Origin: Reclinomonas americana ATCC 50394
Lineage: Eukaryota > Jakobida > Jakobea > Jakobida
DNA: 48,502 nt
Direction of reading: 5' to 3'
Assembly (NCBI GenBank): GCA_048213135.1
Contig: PS015240.1
Span: 1-48,502, forward strand
Each line of letters starts with the position of its first letter. The stretch's first letter is position 1. Below, piece after piece: positions 20,970 to 33,263 of this stretch. The position numbers were made by a program, and so were the translations under genes. The notes beneath the pieces are model-generated. The model saw nothing but the letters and a program-made list of their open reading frames with translations. It was not told the DNA's origin and did not search any database.

Positions 20970-21760
20970 AGGAGAGGGTGCTCTTGCTTGTGATCTCAGC
21001 GCCGTCGATTTTCCACCTCAGGATCGCCTTGTAATGAAGTCGGACGATGAACGCTCAGAGGACAATGCGTCTTTTTCAACATGCAGAACTCGGTTTCCTC
21101 ATCGCGACGGCCCAAGCGGGAGTGGAGGCAGTGCTCTTGCTTGTATTTCGATTGCCGTTGATTCCACGCCTCAGGACCGTCTTGCAGCGAAGTGGGAAGG
21201 GAATTTCGCGCGGGCGCGTTTCTCAACGCGCAGAACTTAGTTTTCTCAGCGCGATGGTCCTAGCGGGAAGGGAGGCGATGTCCCTGCTTGTTATCCAAGC
21301 GCCGTCGATTTTCCATCTCAGGATCGCCTTGTGATGCAGTCGGACGAGGGACGAGCAGAGGACGATGCATTCCTCAACATGCAGAACTTGGTTTTTCCCT
21401 CGCGATTGCTAAAGCAAGAGATGAGGAGGTGCTCCTGCTTGTGCTTTGATCGCCGTTGGTTTTGCTCGTCAGGATCGGCCTGTGAAGTCGGACGACAGTC
21501 GAGTAAAGGACGACGCCTTCCGCCACCTACGGCCGCTACTGTTCTGATTGCGACCGTGGAGTCTGTAGCGGAGATTGTGCTCTTACTTTGCATCCAAGCG
21601 TCGGTGCTTGCACGCATCGAGATCAGCTTCCAGCGAAACCGGATGCGAGACGTCGTGTGGAGGACGATGCATTCAGCCACCTTACAGCCGCTCCTGTTCC
21701 AACTGCATCGGCGTAGTCTATAGCAGAGACGGTACTCTTACTTATCACCCAATCGCCGGT
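20970..21760. repeat. Diverged tandem repeat, period about 150 bp, six units
   Basis: Related GTGCTCTTGCTTG motifs start at 20978, 21131, 21278, 21429, 21577 and 21732 (spacings 153, 147, 151, 148, 155). Each unit also has CGCCGTCGATTTTCCATCTC, a GTCGGACGA stretch, GAGGACGATGCATTC and AACATGCAGAACT-like segments. It fills the divergent intergenic region between CSN3 and PEN-2. Short frames in it are repeat by-products. Confidence 0.85.
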
Positions 21761-21828
21761 GCTTGGACGCATCGGGAACAGCTTGCCAAAGCAGCAGGAC
21801 GCACACAGGACCCTTCATTTTCAATCAA

Positions 21829-22297
21829 ATGAGTCGCGTGGGAGACGGCGAAGACGAGCGCGAGGCCGGCGAGTCACTGCTGGCAAGCGACGCACTGGAG
21901 GAGGTAACCACAATGCAAGCAATAAGGAAACAACGAAACACTCGTCTCACCCACACTCTCTCATGTGCAGGATGATGGTGTCACCTCGCCTTCTCTTGCC
22001 CTCGACGCGCCTTCCTCTTCCTCTGCTGCTGCTGCTGCTGTTGTAGCAGCAGCTGCGCCTGTGTCGTCTTCTGTTGATCCAATGTCTGTGTTGGATTTGG
22101 CGGAGGATGAGGAGGATGATGATGAGGAGGAGGATCCTGAGTTTACTCTGGAGGCCAAGGAGAAGGTGGCCAGGAAATATACGTATGAGGGGGGAAAGGG
22201 AGGAGGGAGGGAGGGAGGGAGGGAGGGAGGGAGGGAGGGAGGGAGGGAGGGAGAGGAGAAGGGAAAGAGTGAGAGAGAGGGAGTGTGTGTGAGAGAC

Positions 22298-22328
<31 letters not shown>

Positions 22329-22395
22329 AGGAAGAGAGAGAAGAGAGAGGAGAGAGAGGAGGAGTGAGAGAGAGAGACGAGAGAGAGAGAGAGAG

Positions 22396-22452
<57 letters not shown>

Positions 22453-23018
22453 TGAGAGACAGAGACAGTGCTGGTGAACTCTGCGACAAGAGGCAGTCGG
22501 TGATACGAAGCGAGTCTCGCTCTTCTTTCAGCTGCAGACCTCCGACTTCTGTTTCCCTTCTCCCTCTCCCCACCTCGTCTCTCGTTTCTCTCTTTCTCTC
22601 GCGCTGTCTCCTCATTCACGCTGAGTGTGGCGACGCTTTCCCTGGGGCACTGCTTGAGATGATCGCCGAGTAGTTGTCCCTTCTTGTGTGATCCTCACCG
22701 CTGACTTTTCGTGTCTCTGCACATTTTCTCGCCGGGTTCCTGCTCCTCCCATGGATGTGGGCCGTGGCGGTGCTCATGATCGGCCAGTGGAAGAAGAAGG
22801 CCGCTGGCATCACGCCCAAGCTGGAGTGGTGTTGCGTCATCATCATCGTCTTTCATCGCCTCCCTGCTTCTCATGTCTCACCGCGCCCGCCAGACTCGCG
22901 CACGTGCGCCATCCTCTTCTTCTCCTCCATCGGCGCCTTTGTCATGTGGATCGTCAGCTACTACTACCTCAGCGGTTCCACTCTCTTCGACATGAATCTA
23001 TCCGTGCAATACATTTGA
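21829..23018 (+). CDS. PEN2: Gamma-secretase subunit PEN-2
   Basis: Exons 21829-21903, 21971-22178, 22723-22830 and 22894-23018 give 171 residues. The core reads EKVARKY then FLAGFLLLPWMWAVAVLM, then WYSRTCAILFFSSIGAFVMW and a DMNLSVQYI end, matching the PEN-2 pattern xRKYYLGGFxFLPxxW, GYVWRSAVGFLFW and DYLSF. PEN-2 is a small membrane subunit needed for presenilin endoproteolysis and gamma-secretase activity (family knowledge). The family is usually about 100 residues; here an acidic Ala/Ser-rich N-terminal extension of about 75 residues precedes the core. Joining exon 2 to exon 3 in the family frame requires an intron running from ATACGTATG to TCTCTGCAC, an AT-AC intron. No AG acceptor lies in the readable part of the frame. 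Intron 3 starts with GTTGCG. Confidence 0.85.
22196..22450 (+). repeat. GGGA/GA microsatellite within PEN-2 intron 2
   Basis: About twelve GGGA units (22201-22252) run into GA-rich sequence with long pure (GA)n stretches ending near 22450. It occupies most of the 544-nt candidate AT-AC intron. Confidence 0.95.
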
Positions 23019-23045
23019 GCTGCAATGTACGACGCGGCAATGCAA

Positions 23046-24705
23046 TCATTGACTGGCCGCCGCCGCAGCAGCAGCAGCAGGAGCGTCTCCCGCTGCTGGC
23101 TTGTCCTTCATGAGCTCCGGCACAATCTGGTGCAGGTCGATTGGCTCACTCAGTGTGACGTACACCTGCGGTGGAGGGAAGACAAAGAGGGTGTGAGTGG
23201 GCGTCGGGGAGGGTGGTTTGGAGAGGGGACAGCGTCTATCTTGGAACACAGTCACAGCAGCTGCAGATAGGAAAGATGTACACGAAGAAAGAGAATAGTG
23301 AAACAGAACACTCGAGTCTCCTGGACAAGCCAACTGAGGTAATACTGCGCAGCTATAATATCTCCCACGTTCTCCCCTCTGCCTCTCTAAAACACACTGC
23401 GTGCATTCTCCAATTAACGCAAGCGCGCAACATGCAAGAACTCAACGACGAGAGCTCCTTTCACTCTCTTTTGTCTTTACTTCTTCTCTCTCATTCTCTC
23501 AAAGTACTGTGTGTAATGCAAGACTTGCTCTCTCTCTCTCTCTCTGCGAGTGCGCGTGTACTCTCTTTCTGCGTGAAACGAAGTGTGCATTCTCTGAAAA
23601 GTAACGCATGAATGACCTGTTGTTGGCGTTCCTCCTCAAAAAGGTGCACGACCTCCCCTTGATCCCTTCTCTTTGTCTCTCTCACACACACAACACGCAC
23701 ACACTCTCTCTCTCCCTTGCTGCTCCTCCTCCACATCATGCGAATGCTCACTCTCTCACACGCAATGTGCATTCTCCGTATCGTAACGCAGAGCGCAACG
23801 CCGCCTCGTTGTTCTCTCCTCAACAACGTGCGAGCAACGCATCCCTCTCCCTTCTCCCCCTCCCTCCCTCGCTGCACGCAGTGAGCATCCTCTGTAGCAT
23901 AATTCACGAAAGGCCTGCTGTTGCTGCTCCTCCTCCTCAACAACGTGCGGACGACTCGTTCTCTCCTCTCTCTCTCCCTCGCTTTCTCTCTCTCTCTCTC
24001 TGTCCAAGGAAGTGCGCATTCTCTGCACGGTAAATACAACGCCGCCTCTTTGCTTTCCTTGTCAACAACGTGCGAACGGCCCGCATCTCCGTCTCTCTCT
24101 CTCTCTCTCTCTCTCTCTCTNNNNNNNNNNNNNNNNNNNNNNNNNNNNNNNNNNNNNNNNNNNNNNNNNNNNNNNNNNNNNNNNNNNNNNNNNNNNNNNN
24201 NNNNNNNNNNNNNNNNNNNNNNNNNNNNNNNNNNNNNNNNNNNNNNNNNNNNNNNNNNNNNNNNNNNNNNNNNNNNNNNNNNNNNNNNNNNNNNNNNNNN
24301 NNNNNNNNNNNNNNNNNNNNNNNNNNNNNNNNNNNNNNNNNNNNNNNNNNNNNNNNNNNNNNNNNNNNNNNNNNNNTCCCTTTCTTTCCTCCCTCCCCTC
24401 TCACCCTTTCTCTCTCTCTCTCTCCCCTTATCCCCTTCCCTCCCACCCACCTTCTTCCAATCGGGCTTCTTATACACCCTCCCCGCACGCCGCTTCTCCC
24501 GCTTCAGCTCGCCTCGTCGATTCACCGTGTGCACCTTGGTGATGCCCGGCAGGCGATACACATCCTGCAACACCGCCAGGATCTCCGGCTTGCTCAGGTG
24601 ATTAGGTGCGCGGAAGGCGACCTCCTTGGAGCCATGCTCCAGCGAGGAGACCAGCAGGCGCAGAGAGTGAGAGGGGAAGCGGATGTAGCGGTGGATGCGA
24701 GTGGC
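23046..24705 (-). CDS. Mitochondrial ribosomal protein uL23m, 5' partial
   Basis: Exons 24705-24451 and 23165-23046, joined in phase 0, encode 124 readable residues. The first reads ATRIHRYIRFPSHSLRLL, then FRAPNHLSKPEILAVLQDVY, GITKVHTVNRRGELKREKRR and YKKPDWKK. The second begins VYVTLSEPIDLHQIVPELMK. The pattern (helix-binding region, loop with KxHTxNRRG, then KKPDxKxxYVxL) fits mitochondrial uL23, a protein of the large-subunit exit-tunnel rim (family knowledge). The tail is Ala-rich. The first exon, expected to carry the start and mitochondrial targeting sequence, was not found; it may be upstream or in the gap at 25118-25780. The 1.3-kb intron is CT-rich and holds the gap at 24121-24376. 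Confidence 0.8.
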
Positions 24706-26635
<1,930 letters not shown>

Positions 26636-29089
26636 TCACATGACAGGCGCGTTGGGGAGCGAGGGCATGGGTGGCGACGGCGCTGTGGGAAGGCTGGCAG
26701 TGGTGGAAGCGGAACCGGGGGGTGGCGCTGCGGATTCGGAAATGGCCTTTAGCCACTCAATCGGTGACGGGTAGGTGCGGCCCTTGTAGCGCACGCCAGT
26801 GGCCACGCCATTGTCCTCCACCTCGGCAATGTAGGTGCGGCCGTTGAGCACGTAGGTGACGCGGCCGAGCTTGTTGGCGAGTGAGGTGCGGCGGTCGATG
26901 GTGTAGCCTCGGGAGCGGCCGCCAACGCCTGAGGAGGACGAAAAGGGAGATGAGGGTTGAGAGACAAACAAAAACAATCAAATAGATGCAGCAAGTATCT
27001 TTCAAGTCTATCTCATTCGCTTTCTCACGCTCTCTCTCTCTCTGTGCTCTGCTATTGTCCCAACACGTTGCCAGCGTACTGCACAGCGAGTCTTGCTGCG
27101 GGGCACTGGCTGGATGTGGCTCACGACAAGGTAGGTCAACTCACGTCTCTCATCTTCGTGAAGCACAGCTCTCTCGGCCCAACATGTCTACACCCACCGC
27201 ACGGTGATTCTCACTGTTTCGGCTCACGAAACGCATCTCAACCCATGCATCTCTCATCGTATTGAAGAACCGCTCCGGCCACATCATGGTGCAAGCCGAC
27301 CGCACAGCACAAGCAACGAAACTCACGTCTCTCTCACCTTCATAAAGCACAGCTCTCGCCACATTATATCGCACCGTAAATCTCAAAGTTGACATGAAGA
27401 AGAAAGGCTCGCTGTGACCCGTGACAATATAGCTCCTGTCCTTTCAACGTCTTCACGCACGCTTCACGCCCCAGCATGTCTACACCCACCGCACGGTGAT
27501 TCTCACTGTTTCGGCTCACGAAAACGCATCTCAACTTATGTCTCTCTCATCTTGTTGAAGAACGGCTCTGGCCACATCACGATGCAAACTGACCGCAATA
27601 GTAATTCCCACTCCTATCTCAACTCATCTTCTTGAGGCACAGCTCTCGTCGCACCGCACATCTCAAGGATGACACGAACAAGAGAGGCTCTGTGACTCGC
27701 GACAATGAAACTCCTATCCGACTCAACCTCTTGACGCACACTACCGGTATTGTGATTCTCGCTGTTGCGGCTCACGACAATGCAGCTCATCCTGTCACGC
27801 TAGCTACAATTCGTCGGCAAGTGACCCAAACACCATCGCAGCTTAATGTAACCACCGAGAACTAAGGCTCGCAACACTGCCAACTCATCACCTATCTCAC
27901 TCGTTGAGGAGCTCAAGACACCACGATTCTGTCGGCTATGCCACCGCATCTCATCACGTCATCCCACTGTGCTTCTCAGACTCCTTATCTCGCACTCTCA
28001 CAGCCTCCACATGCAAGCCCGCTCCTTGCCTCCCCCCTCCCCTTCCTCTCCTTTTCCACTCACCATCAAAACCCCCACGCCCCGAATTCGACCTCTGTTG
28101 CCTTGCGTTGGCGGCCAGATTGGAGAGACGAGCCGACGTCACGGTCTGCTCGTACGAGTTGCCAGAGTAGTCCACGGTGGTGATGTTGGTGTTCTTGGCC
28201 AGCGCCATGGCGATCGCCTTGGCACCGCTCTGCCCTATTCTGGGGTTCTGGGCCAGCGACACCGTTCGCAGCGACTTGCTCTTCCAGATGCACTCGGAGA
28301 GGATTTCGGCGCCTTGGTCGCCGATTTCATTGCGCGAGAGGTCCTGCGGGATGGGGGGAGGAAGGGGGGAGGGGAGGGAGTGAGGAGAGGAGAGGAGAGG
28401 AGAGGAGAGGAGAGGAGAGGAGAGGAGAGGAGAGGAGAGAGAGAGAGAGCCAACAGAACACGACATGACTAACGATGGACGTCAAGAGACAATCAGACAG
28501 AAGAAATGAAGAGGCCATATGACACGTCAAGAGCCACGTGAACGCGATCAGCGCAATACAGAACGCGAAGCACGAAAGATAATCGCACCAGCTGACAACA
28601 GAGCAGCAAGAGAGAATAGACCGAGGCCACATGACGAGAGACATTCAAACACGATCAGCTCATGGAAGATCCAATCGAAGAAAAGAATGAAGACGGCTGC
28701 GGCCATTCGACAAGGCGATGTGGAATCGCAAGCACTCTCCGAACGGATCAGAACGCGACGCAAAAACCGGGAGGGAGGGAGGGAGAGAGAGAGAGATAGA
28801 GAGAGAGAGAGCCACGTCTTTTTCTTCCCTTCAAATCACCATGTCTCTCACAAACAGCGACGGCGAGGGGAAAATGCGCGATCGAACGTGACAACTTCTT
28901 CCTCAACAAGGAACAACAACAGCGATCACACGACGACAGAAGGAACGAACGGTGCAATCGCCACAACTTCCTCTCACAAGCACACGCGAACAAGCGCGAG
29001 AAGCAACAATCGCTCAAACGACAACGAGACACTTGCGTTCCTCTCTCTCTCTCTNNNNNNNNNNNNNNNNNNNNNNNNNNNNNNNNNNN

Positions 29090-29170
<81 letters not shown>

Positions 29171-29238
29171 CCTCCCTCTTCGTGCGAACGACTGTGCGAG
29201 AAATCGCGAACTGCCAACTGCGAAGATCGATCACTCGA

Positions 29239-29272
<34 letters not shown>

Positions 29273-29916
29273 CTCCCTCCCACTCTCCCTTCTCCCCTTC
29301 CCCTCTGTGCCTCTGTCTACAAGTCACTGACTCACCAACAAGTGCAACCTCCCACACTTATTCAACACTCCATTCAACGTATCCGCGCCATCATCGCCAA
29401 TCTGATTCCCACCAAGCTTCAACTCCTCCACCTACGCGCAACACACACACAAAAACACAAAAAAAGTGTGTGTTTGAGCAAAAAAGTGAGCGCGCCATTT
29501 CGCACACATGAACACACAAGAAACAAAAAAAGTGTGTGCGTTGTGTGTGTGTGGTGGTGGAGTGTGTGAGTGAGAAGGGGGGAGAGTGTGTGTGAGAGTG
29601 TGTGAGAGTGTGTGAGAGTGAGTGTGGGGGGCGCAACAAAAGCATGTGCTTGCTTGATCGCGTCTGCGACCGCACGCACGCCCACATCGTCGACACTGTG
29701 ATCGGAGAGATCCCACGTGGTTGCCTCGCCGTCCATGAACGCTGCGCATGTGGCTTTGATCACGGAAATTGCGTCTTCCACATGAGGATGTCTACTTGGC
29801 GATGCTGATGAGGCGGCGGCGGAGGATGATAATGATGTGTCGTCGTCGTCGTCGTCGTCGGCCAGGCGGAGTTGAGCGGCGTGATCGCTCAGCTCGCTGA
29901 TCTGTGCGTCGGTCAT
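26636..29916 (-). CDS. Leucine-rich-repeat protein with RAMA-like C-terminal domain
   Basis: Exons 29916-29638, 29431-29336, 28343-28064 and 26928-26636 give 315 residues, and all phases agree. The start is MTDAQISELSDHAAQLRL, followed by an Asp run. The middle has ribonuclease-inhibitor-type LRRs: TTWDLSDHSVDDVGVRAVAD, VEELKLGGNQIGDDGADTLN, LHLLDLSRNEIGDQGAEILS, LRTVSLAQNPRIGQSGAKAI, ITTVDYSGNSYEQTV. After a disordered linker (NSGRGGFDG) comes LGRVTYVLNGRTYIAEVEDN then VRYKGRTYPSPIEWLKAI. This resembles the RAMA fold pattern (YxGxxYxAxVxxxGxIxYxGxxYxSPSxW), known from modification-methylase-associated and MPN-type proteins; that call is tentative. The LRR part suggests protein binding. Intron 1 starts with GTTGCG; introns 2 and 3 hold microsatellites and a tandem repeat. 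Confidence 0.72.
27130..27790. repeat. Tandem repeat, 292-bp main period, in the LRR gene intron 3
   Basis: A segment of about 60 bp (CATGTCTACACCCACCGCAC then GGTGATTCTCACTGTTTCGG) occurs at 27183 and 27475, 292 bp apart, with a weaker copy of its end at 27752. A shorter motif, CTCTCTCATCTT..GAAG then CACAGCTCTCG, recurs between them. It lies in the intron between exons 28343-28064 and 26928-26636. Confidence 0.75.
28376..29166. repeat. GAGGA array and CT microsatellites in LRR gene intron 2
   Basis: About twelve tandem GAGGA units at 28380-28440, a GA tract near 28785-28810, a gap at 29055-29089 and (CT)n at 29090-29166. The sequence between, 28450-29040, has no supportable exon. Confidence 0.85.
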
Positions 29917-30704
29917 TTCGTCGTCGAAGTGAATGATGTAGGATCGAGCGTCTGTTGGGTCCGTCGGTAGCGAATATTCTCTCTCGGGACAAAAAGCATA
30001 ACTTCACTTTGCCGGCTTCCTGGATGAGTGGGAAAAGCGATTCGCTGAGCTGGCGGTTCCNNNNNNNNNNNNNNNNNNNNCCAGACGCAAAGCGTTTTCT
30101 GCGATCGTACACGGCACGTCCAATTCGGGAAAAGGCCATAAGCCAGGCAAACAAAGCAAAGCCGGGTCCGGATCCGTGAAGCAGGCAAAGCAAAAGCAGT
30201 GGTGGTGTGGCGTGGTTGAAACACAAGAGAGCTTGTCATGTTGTTGGTGAGGCTCATATTGGTGGTGGCTGGTGGTGGGCGCAGTTGTTGTTGTTGTTGT
30301 TGTTGTTGTCATTGTTGTCGCATCAGTGATTTCAAACACTGTGACAGCCACTGACCGGTGGCCGCACAGTGAGAAACAAGAGATCGAGGGCTCAGGGTTG
30401 AAGACGACGTTGACCACAGACACAATGTTGTTGTTGTTGTCGTTGTCGTCATTATGTACAGCGATGGCGGTGGAGGGGAAGAACGTGCAAGACTTGCTGG
30501 TTGCATAAAAGCAAGGCCAGTGTCAGCAGTTATTAGTACTCCCGTGCGCGAACACAGGCAGCCACGTGTGCCGCCCAAATGACATGATCGTGTCGGGCGA
30601 CAAACGCACAGCACCACCAACAATATACAAGACACATAAATACTCTACTCCAGCAGTCGACACATCCCGCCGTCGATTGTCAGAAAGAACCCCCCTCCCC
30701 TTCG
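29917..30704. other. Intergenic region between the LRR gene and WD40 gene H
   Basis: Contains a 20-N placeholder gap (30061-30080) and (TTG)n tracts at about 30284-30310 and 30426-30440. The LRR gene promoter and the 3' end of WD40 gene H should lie here. No coding region is supportable. Confidence 0.5.
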
Positions 30705-31802
30705 TTATCCCCCCTCGGGCCTCCATCGACGCACCACCATCTCCGCCTCCACCACCAGACACCGCCGCAACACCACCTCCACCAAACACCTTCCCTCCAC
30801 GAGCTCCCTCACCTCCCCACCCTCCTCCTGCAGCTGCACGGCACGCACGGCGGAGCGCACACCATCCAACTCCCACTGCGCGCACCCGCACGGTGTCGAC
30901 CACACGAGCAGCGGCTCGTCGCTGCAGGCGCACACAATGTGCTGGCCATCGCGAGAGACAGCAAGCGAGGTCAGATACTCGCTGCCGCCACGCAAACATT
31001 GCACGGCGTCGCCAGTCGCCAGCGACCACAGACGCACCGTCAGGTCCACGCTGCCACTGACAATGTAGCGGTCGTCGGGGGTGACGGCCACGGCGAGCAC
31101 CTCGTCCGTGTGGCCCTCCAGCCGTCGCACTTCGCGACCGCTCGCCAGCGACCACACGCGCACCGTGCAATCGTCACTGCCGCTCACCACATGCCGCCCG
31201 TCAGCGGCCACAGCAATCGAGGTCACCGCATTGCTGTGCCCCGTCAATCTTCGCAGCTCGTGACCAGTCGCCAGCGTCCACACACGCACCGTCCCATCAT
31301 CGCTCCCGCTCACCACATGCAGCCCGTCGGTAGTGAAGCAAACAGCGCGCACAGACGCTGTGTGTCCTTCCAGCAACCTCCGTACCCGACAGCTCTCCAC
31401 CATCGACAGCACTCGCACCACGCAGTCGCTGCATCCACTCACCACTGCACGCCCGTCGGGGCTGACTGCGACGCACCACACGCGACTCGCGTGATTTTCC
31501 CACTCGCGCACCATCTCCCCACTCGCCAACGACCACAATCGCACGAGTCCACCGCTGCACGCACTGACCACATGCTCCCCATCAGGCGTGACAGCGACTG
31601 CGTCGACCTCACCGTCGTGTGTCTCCGCCATGCGCAGCAAATGCGCATGCTCATGGTCGTCATGCGTCAGTGATCGCACACGCACCACACCCTCACTGCT
31701 TCCCGTCACCACGTGGCGACTGTCGGCCGTGGTGGCGACACACAGCACTCGCTCACCGCAGCTGCGCATGCACTTGTGGAAGAAGCGAAGAGCTGCGCAC
31801 AT
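30705..31802 (-). CDS. WD40 array gene H, most divergent member
   Basis: A 365-residue intronless protein starting MCAALRFFHKCMRSCGERVL at 31802. The N-terminal motif differs from the MSSxPPSL start of its relatives. Blade 1 ends VRVRSLTHDDHEHAHLL and blade 3 ends VRVLSMVESCRVRRLLEGH, both unusual. The tail is recognisable but altered (GRCLVEVVLRRCLVVEAEMV) and ends RPEGG rather than LRL or LGL. It is head-to-head with gene I, with 66 bp between the two ATGs. Confidence 0.82.
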   Translation of the reverse strand: MCAALRFFHKCMRSCGERVLCVATTADSRHVVTGSSEGVVRVRSLTHDDHEHAHLLRMAETHDGEVDAVAVTPDGEHVVSACSGGLVRLWSLASGEMVREWENHASRVWCVAVSPDGRAVVSGCSDCVVRVLSMVESCRVRRLLEGHTASVRAVCFTTDGLHVVSGSDDGTVRVWTLATGHELRRLTGHSNAVTSIAVAADGRHVVSGSDDCTVRVWSLASGREVRRLEGHTDEVLAVAVTPDDRYIVSGSVDLTVRLWSLATGDAVQCLRGGSEYLTSLAVSRDGQHIVCACSDEPLLVWSTPCGCAQWELDGVRSAVRAVQLQEEGGEVRELVEGRCLVEVVLRRCLVVEAEMVVRRWRPEGG

Positions 31803-31829
31803 GGATGGAGACAACGAAAGACGGGGGGT

Positions 31830-31846
31830 GTGTCCCAAAAGGACAC
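31830..31846. promoter_or_regulatory. Shared inverted repeat GTGTCC-CAAAA-GGACAC between WD40 genes H and I
   Basis: Perfect 6-bp arms with a 5-bp centre. It lies 28 nt before the H start (minus) and 23 nt before the I start (plus), so one site could serve both genes. It is the only 17-nt, perfectly symmetrical variant. Confidence 0.75.
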
Positions 31847-31868
31847 ATTCTCTTTCGCACACGAACGC

Positions 31869-32957
31869 ATGACTTCTGCGCCTCCCTCCCTCCCATGCTC
31901 ACGCACACTTCGTCACGCCCGCGCTGTATTCACTGTCGCCATCACTCCCGATGGCCGTCACATTGTCAGCGGCAACAAAGACACGACTGTGCGCGTGTGG
32001 TCCATGAAGAGTGGGGAGCAAGTGTTGTGCTTGGGGGGGCATACAGCCACGCCGTGCGCTGTCGCCGTCACTCCTGATGGCCAGCACGTGGTGAGTGGGA
32101 GCTTGGACAAAACACTGCGTGTGTGGTCGCTGGCGAGTGGGGAGGAGGTGCGTCAATTTCAGGATGGGTGCTTGCACGCAGTGTTGTCAGTGGCCATCAC
32201 TCCCGATAGCCAGTACGCGGTGAGTGGAAGCGTCGATGACACATTGCGAGTGTGGTCACTGGTGACTGGGGAGCTTGTGCGAAGCATCACCGGGCACGCT
32301 GGGTGTGTGTGGTCTGTTGCCATCACCCCCGACAGTGAGCATGTTGTGAGTGGGAGTCTGGATAGGACTGTGCGTGTGTGGTCGCTGGTGAGTGGAAAAC
32401 TAGTGCGACGGCTTGAGGGGCACACTGGTTCAGTGTTCTGTGTTGCTGTCACTCCCGACGGGAAGTTTATTGTGAGTTGTTCTCACGACAAGACTGTGCG
32501 TGTTTGGTCGCTGGCAAGTGGAGACGAGGTGCGACGGTTGGAGGGACACACTGCTCTGGTGTGGAGTGTCGCGATCACTCCCGATGGTCAGCACGTTGTC
32601 AGTGGCAGCAGGGACACCACCGTGCGAGTGTGGTCGCTGGTGAGTGGCGAAGAAGTGCGACGAATGGAGCGACACACTTCCGTTGTGCGATCGGTCGTCG
32701 TCGCTCCCGATGGGCAGCACATCGTGAGCGGCGGTGATGACGAGACAGTGCGGGTGTGGGCGACGCCGTGCGGACTCGCTCGACAGGAGCTCGACCTCGC
32801 TCGAAAGGCTATGCAGTCGGTGCAGGAGATGCAGAACGTAGAAGAGGAGGGATTGGATCGGCGCTGTCTGGTGGAGATCGTCCTTCGCTGCTTCCTTGTT
32901 GAGGATGCAGAGGTCATTCTTCATCGGTGCTCTGTCGATGGCATACTGCGGTTGTAG
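31869..32957 (+). CDS. WD40 array gene I
   Basis: A 362-residue intronless protein starting MTSAPPSLPCSRTLRHARAV. Blade 1 keeps RH instead of GH. Blade 3 starts FQDGCLHAVLSVAITPDS. These oddities recur in gene L (TRTLRHASAV, LQDEHSHAVLSVAITPDG), so I and L are close relatives despite lying about 4 kb apart with J and K between them. The tail is DRRCLVEIVLRCFLVEDAEV, ending DGILRL. A CT microsatellite follows the stop. Confidence 0.85.
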   Translation: MTSAPPSLPCSRTLRHARAVFTVAITPDGRHIVSGNKDTTVRVWSMKSGEQVLCLGGHTATPCAVAVTPDGQHVVSGSLDKTLRVWSLASGEEVRQFQDGCLHAVLSVAITPDSQYAVSGSVDDTLRVWSLVTGELVRSITGHAGCVWSVAITPDSEHVVSGSLDRTVRVWSLVSGKLVRRLEGHTGSVFCVAVTPDGKFIVSCSHDKTVRVWSLASGDEVRRLEGHTALVWSVAITPDGQHVVSGSRDTTVRVWSLVSGEEVRRMERHTSVVRSVVVAPDGQHIVSGGDDETVRVWATPCGLARQELDLARKAMQSVQEMQNVEEEGLDRRCLVEIVLRCFLVEDAEVILHRCSVDGILRL

Positions 32958-32992
32958 GAGAAGCGGCGACAGAGGCAAGCGTTTTGCGAAGG

Positions 32993-33027
<35 letters not shown>

Positions 33028-33128
33028 CGTTTTCTGATTCATTGGTTGTTTGTTATCGCGCCTTGACGACCGACAGTTTGTTGTCGCCTCCGCTTCTAGT
33101 GCCTGGTTCTTTGAGTCACCCTAGTGCA
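32958..33128. other. Short intergenic region after WD40 gene I
   Basis: (CT)n at 32997-33024, then unique sequence. No gene is seen before the J promoter elements. Confidence 0.5.
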
Positions 33129-33263
33129 GTAAACGCGGCTTGCTGAAGGCAGCGCTAGTGGAAGTCAATCAAATGTTGGTCCTCGCTCCTAAGGACACAT
33201 CGCACACACATCAAATCGCGCAAGCGCACGCACACACCCTCCGTTTCCGTCCCCTTTCCAAAC

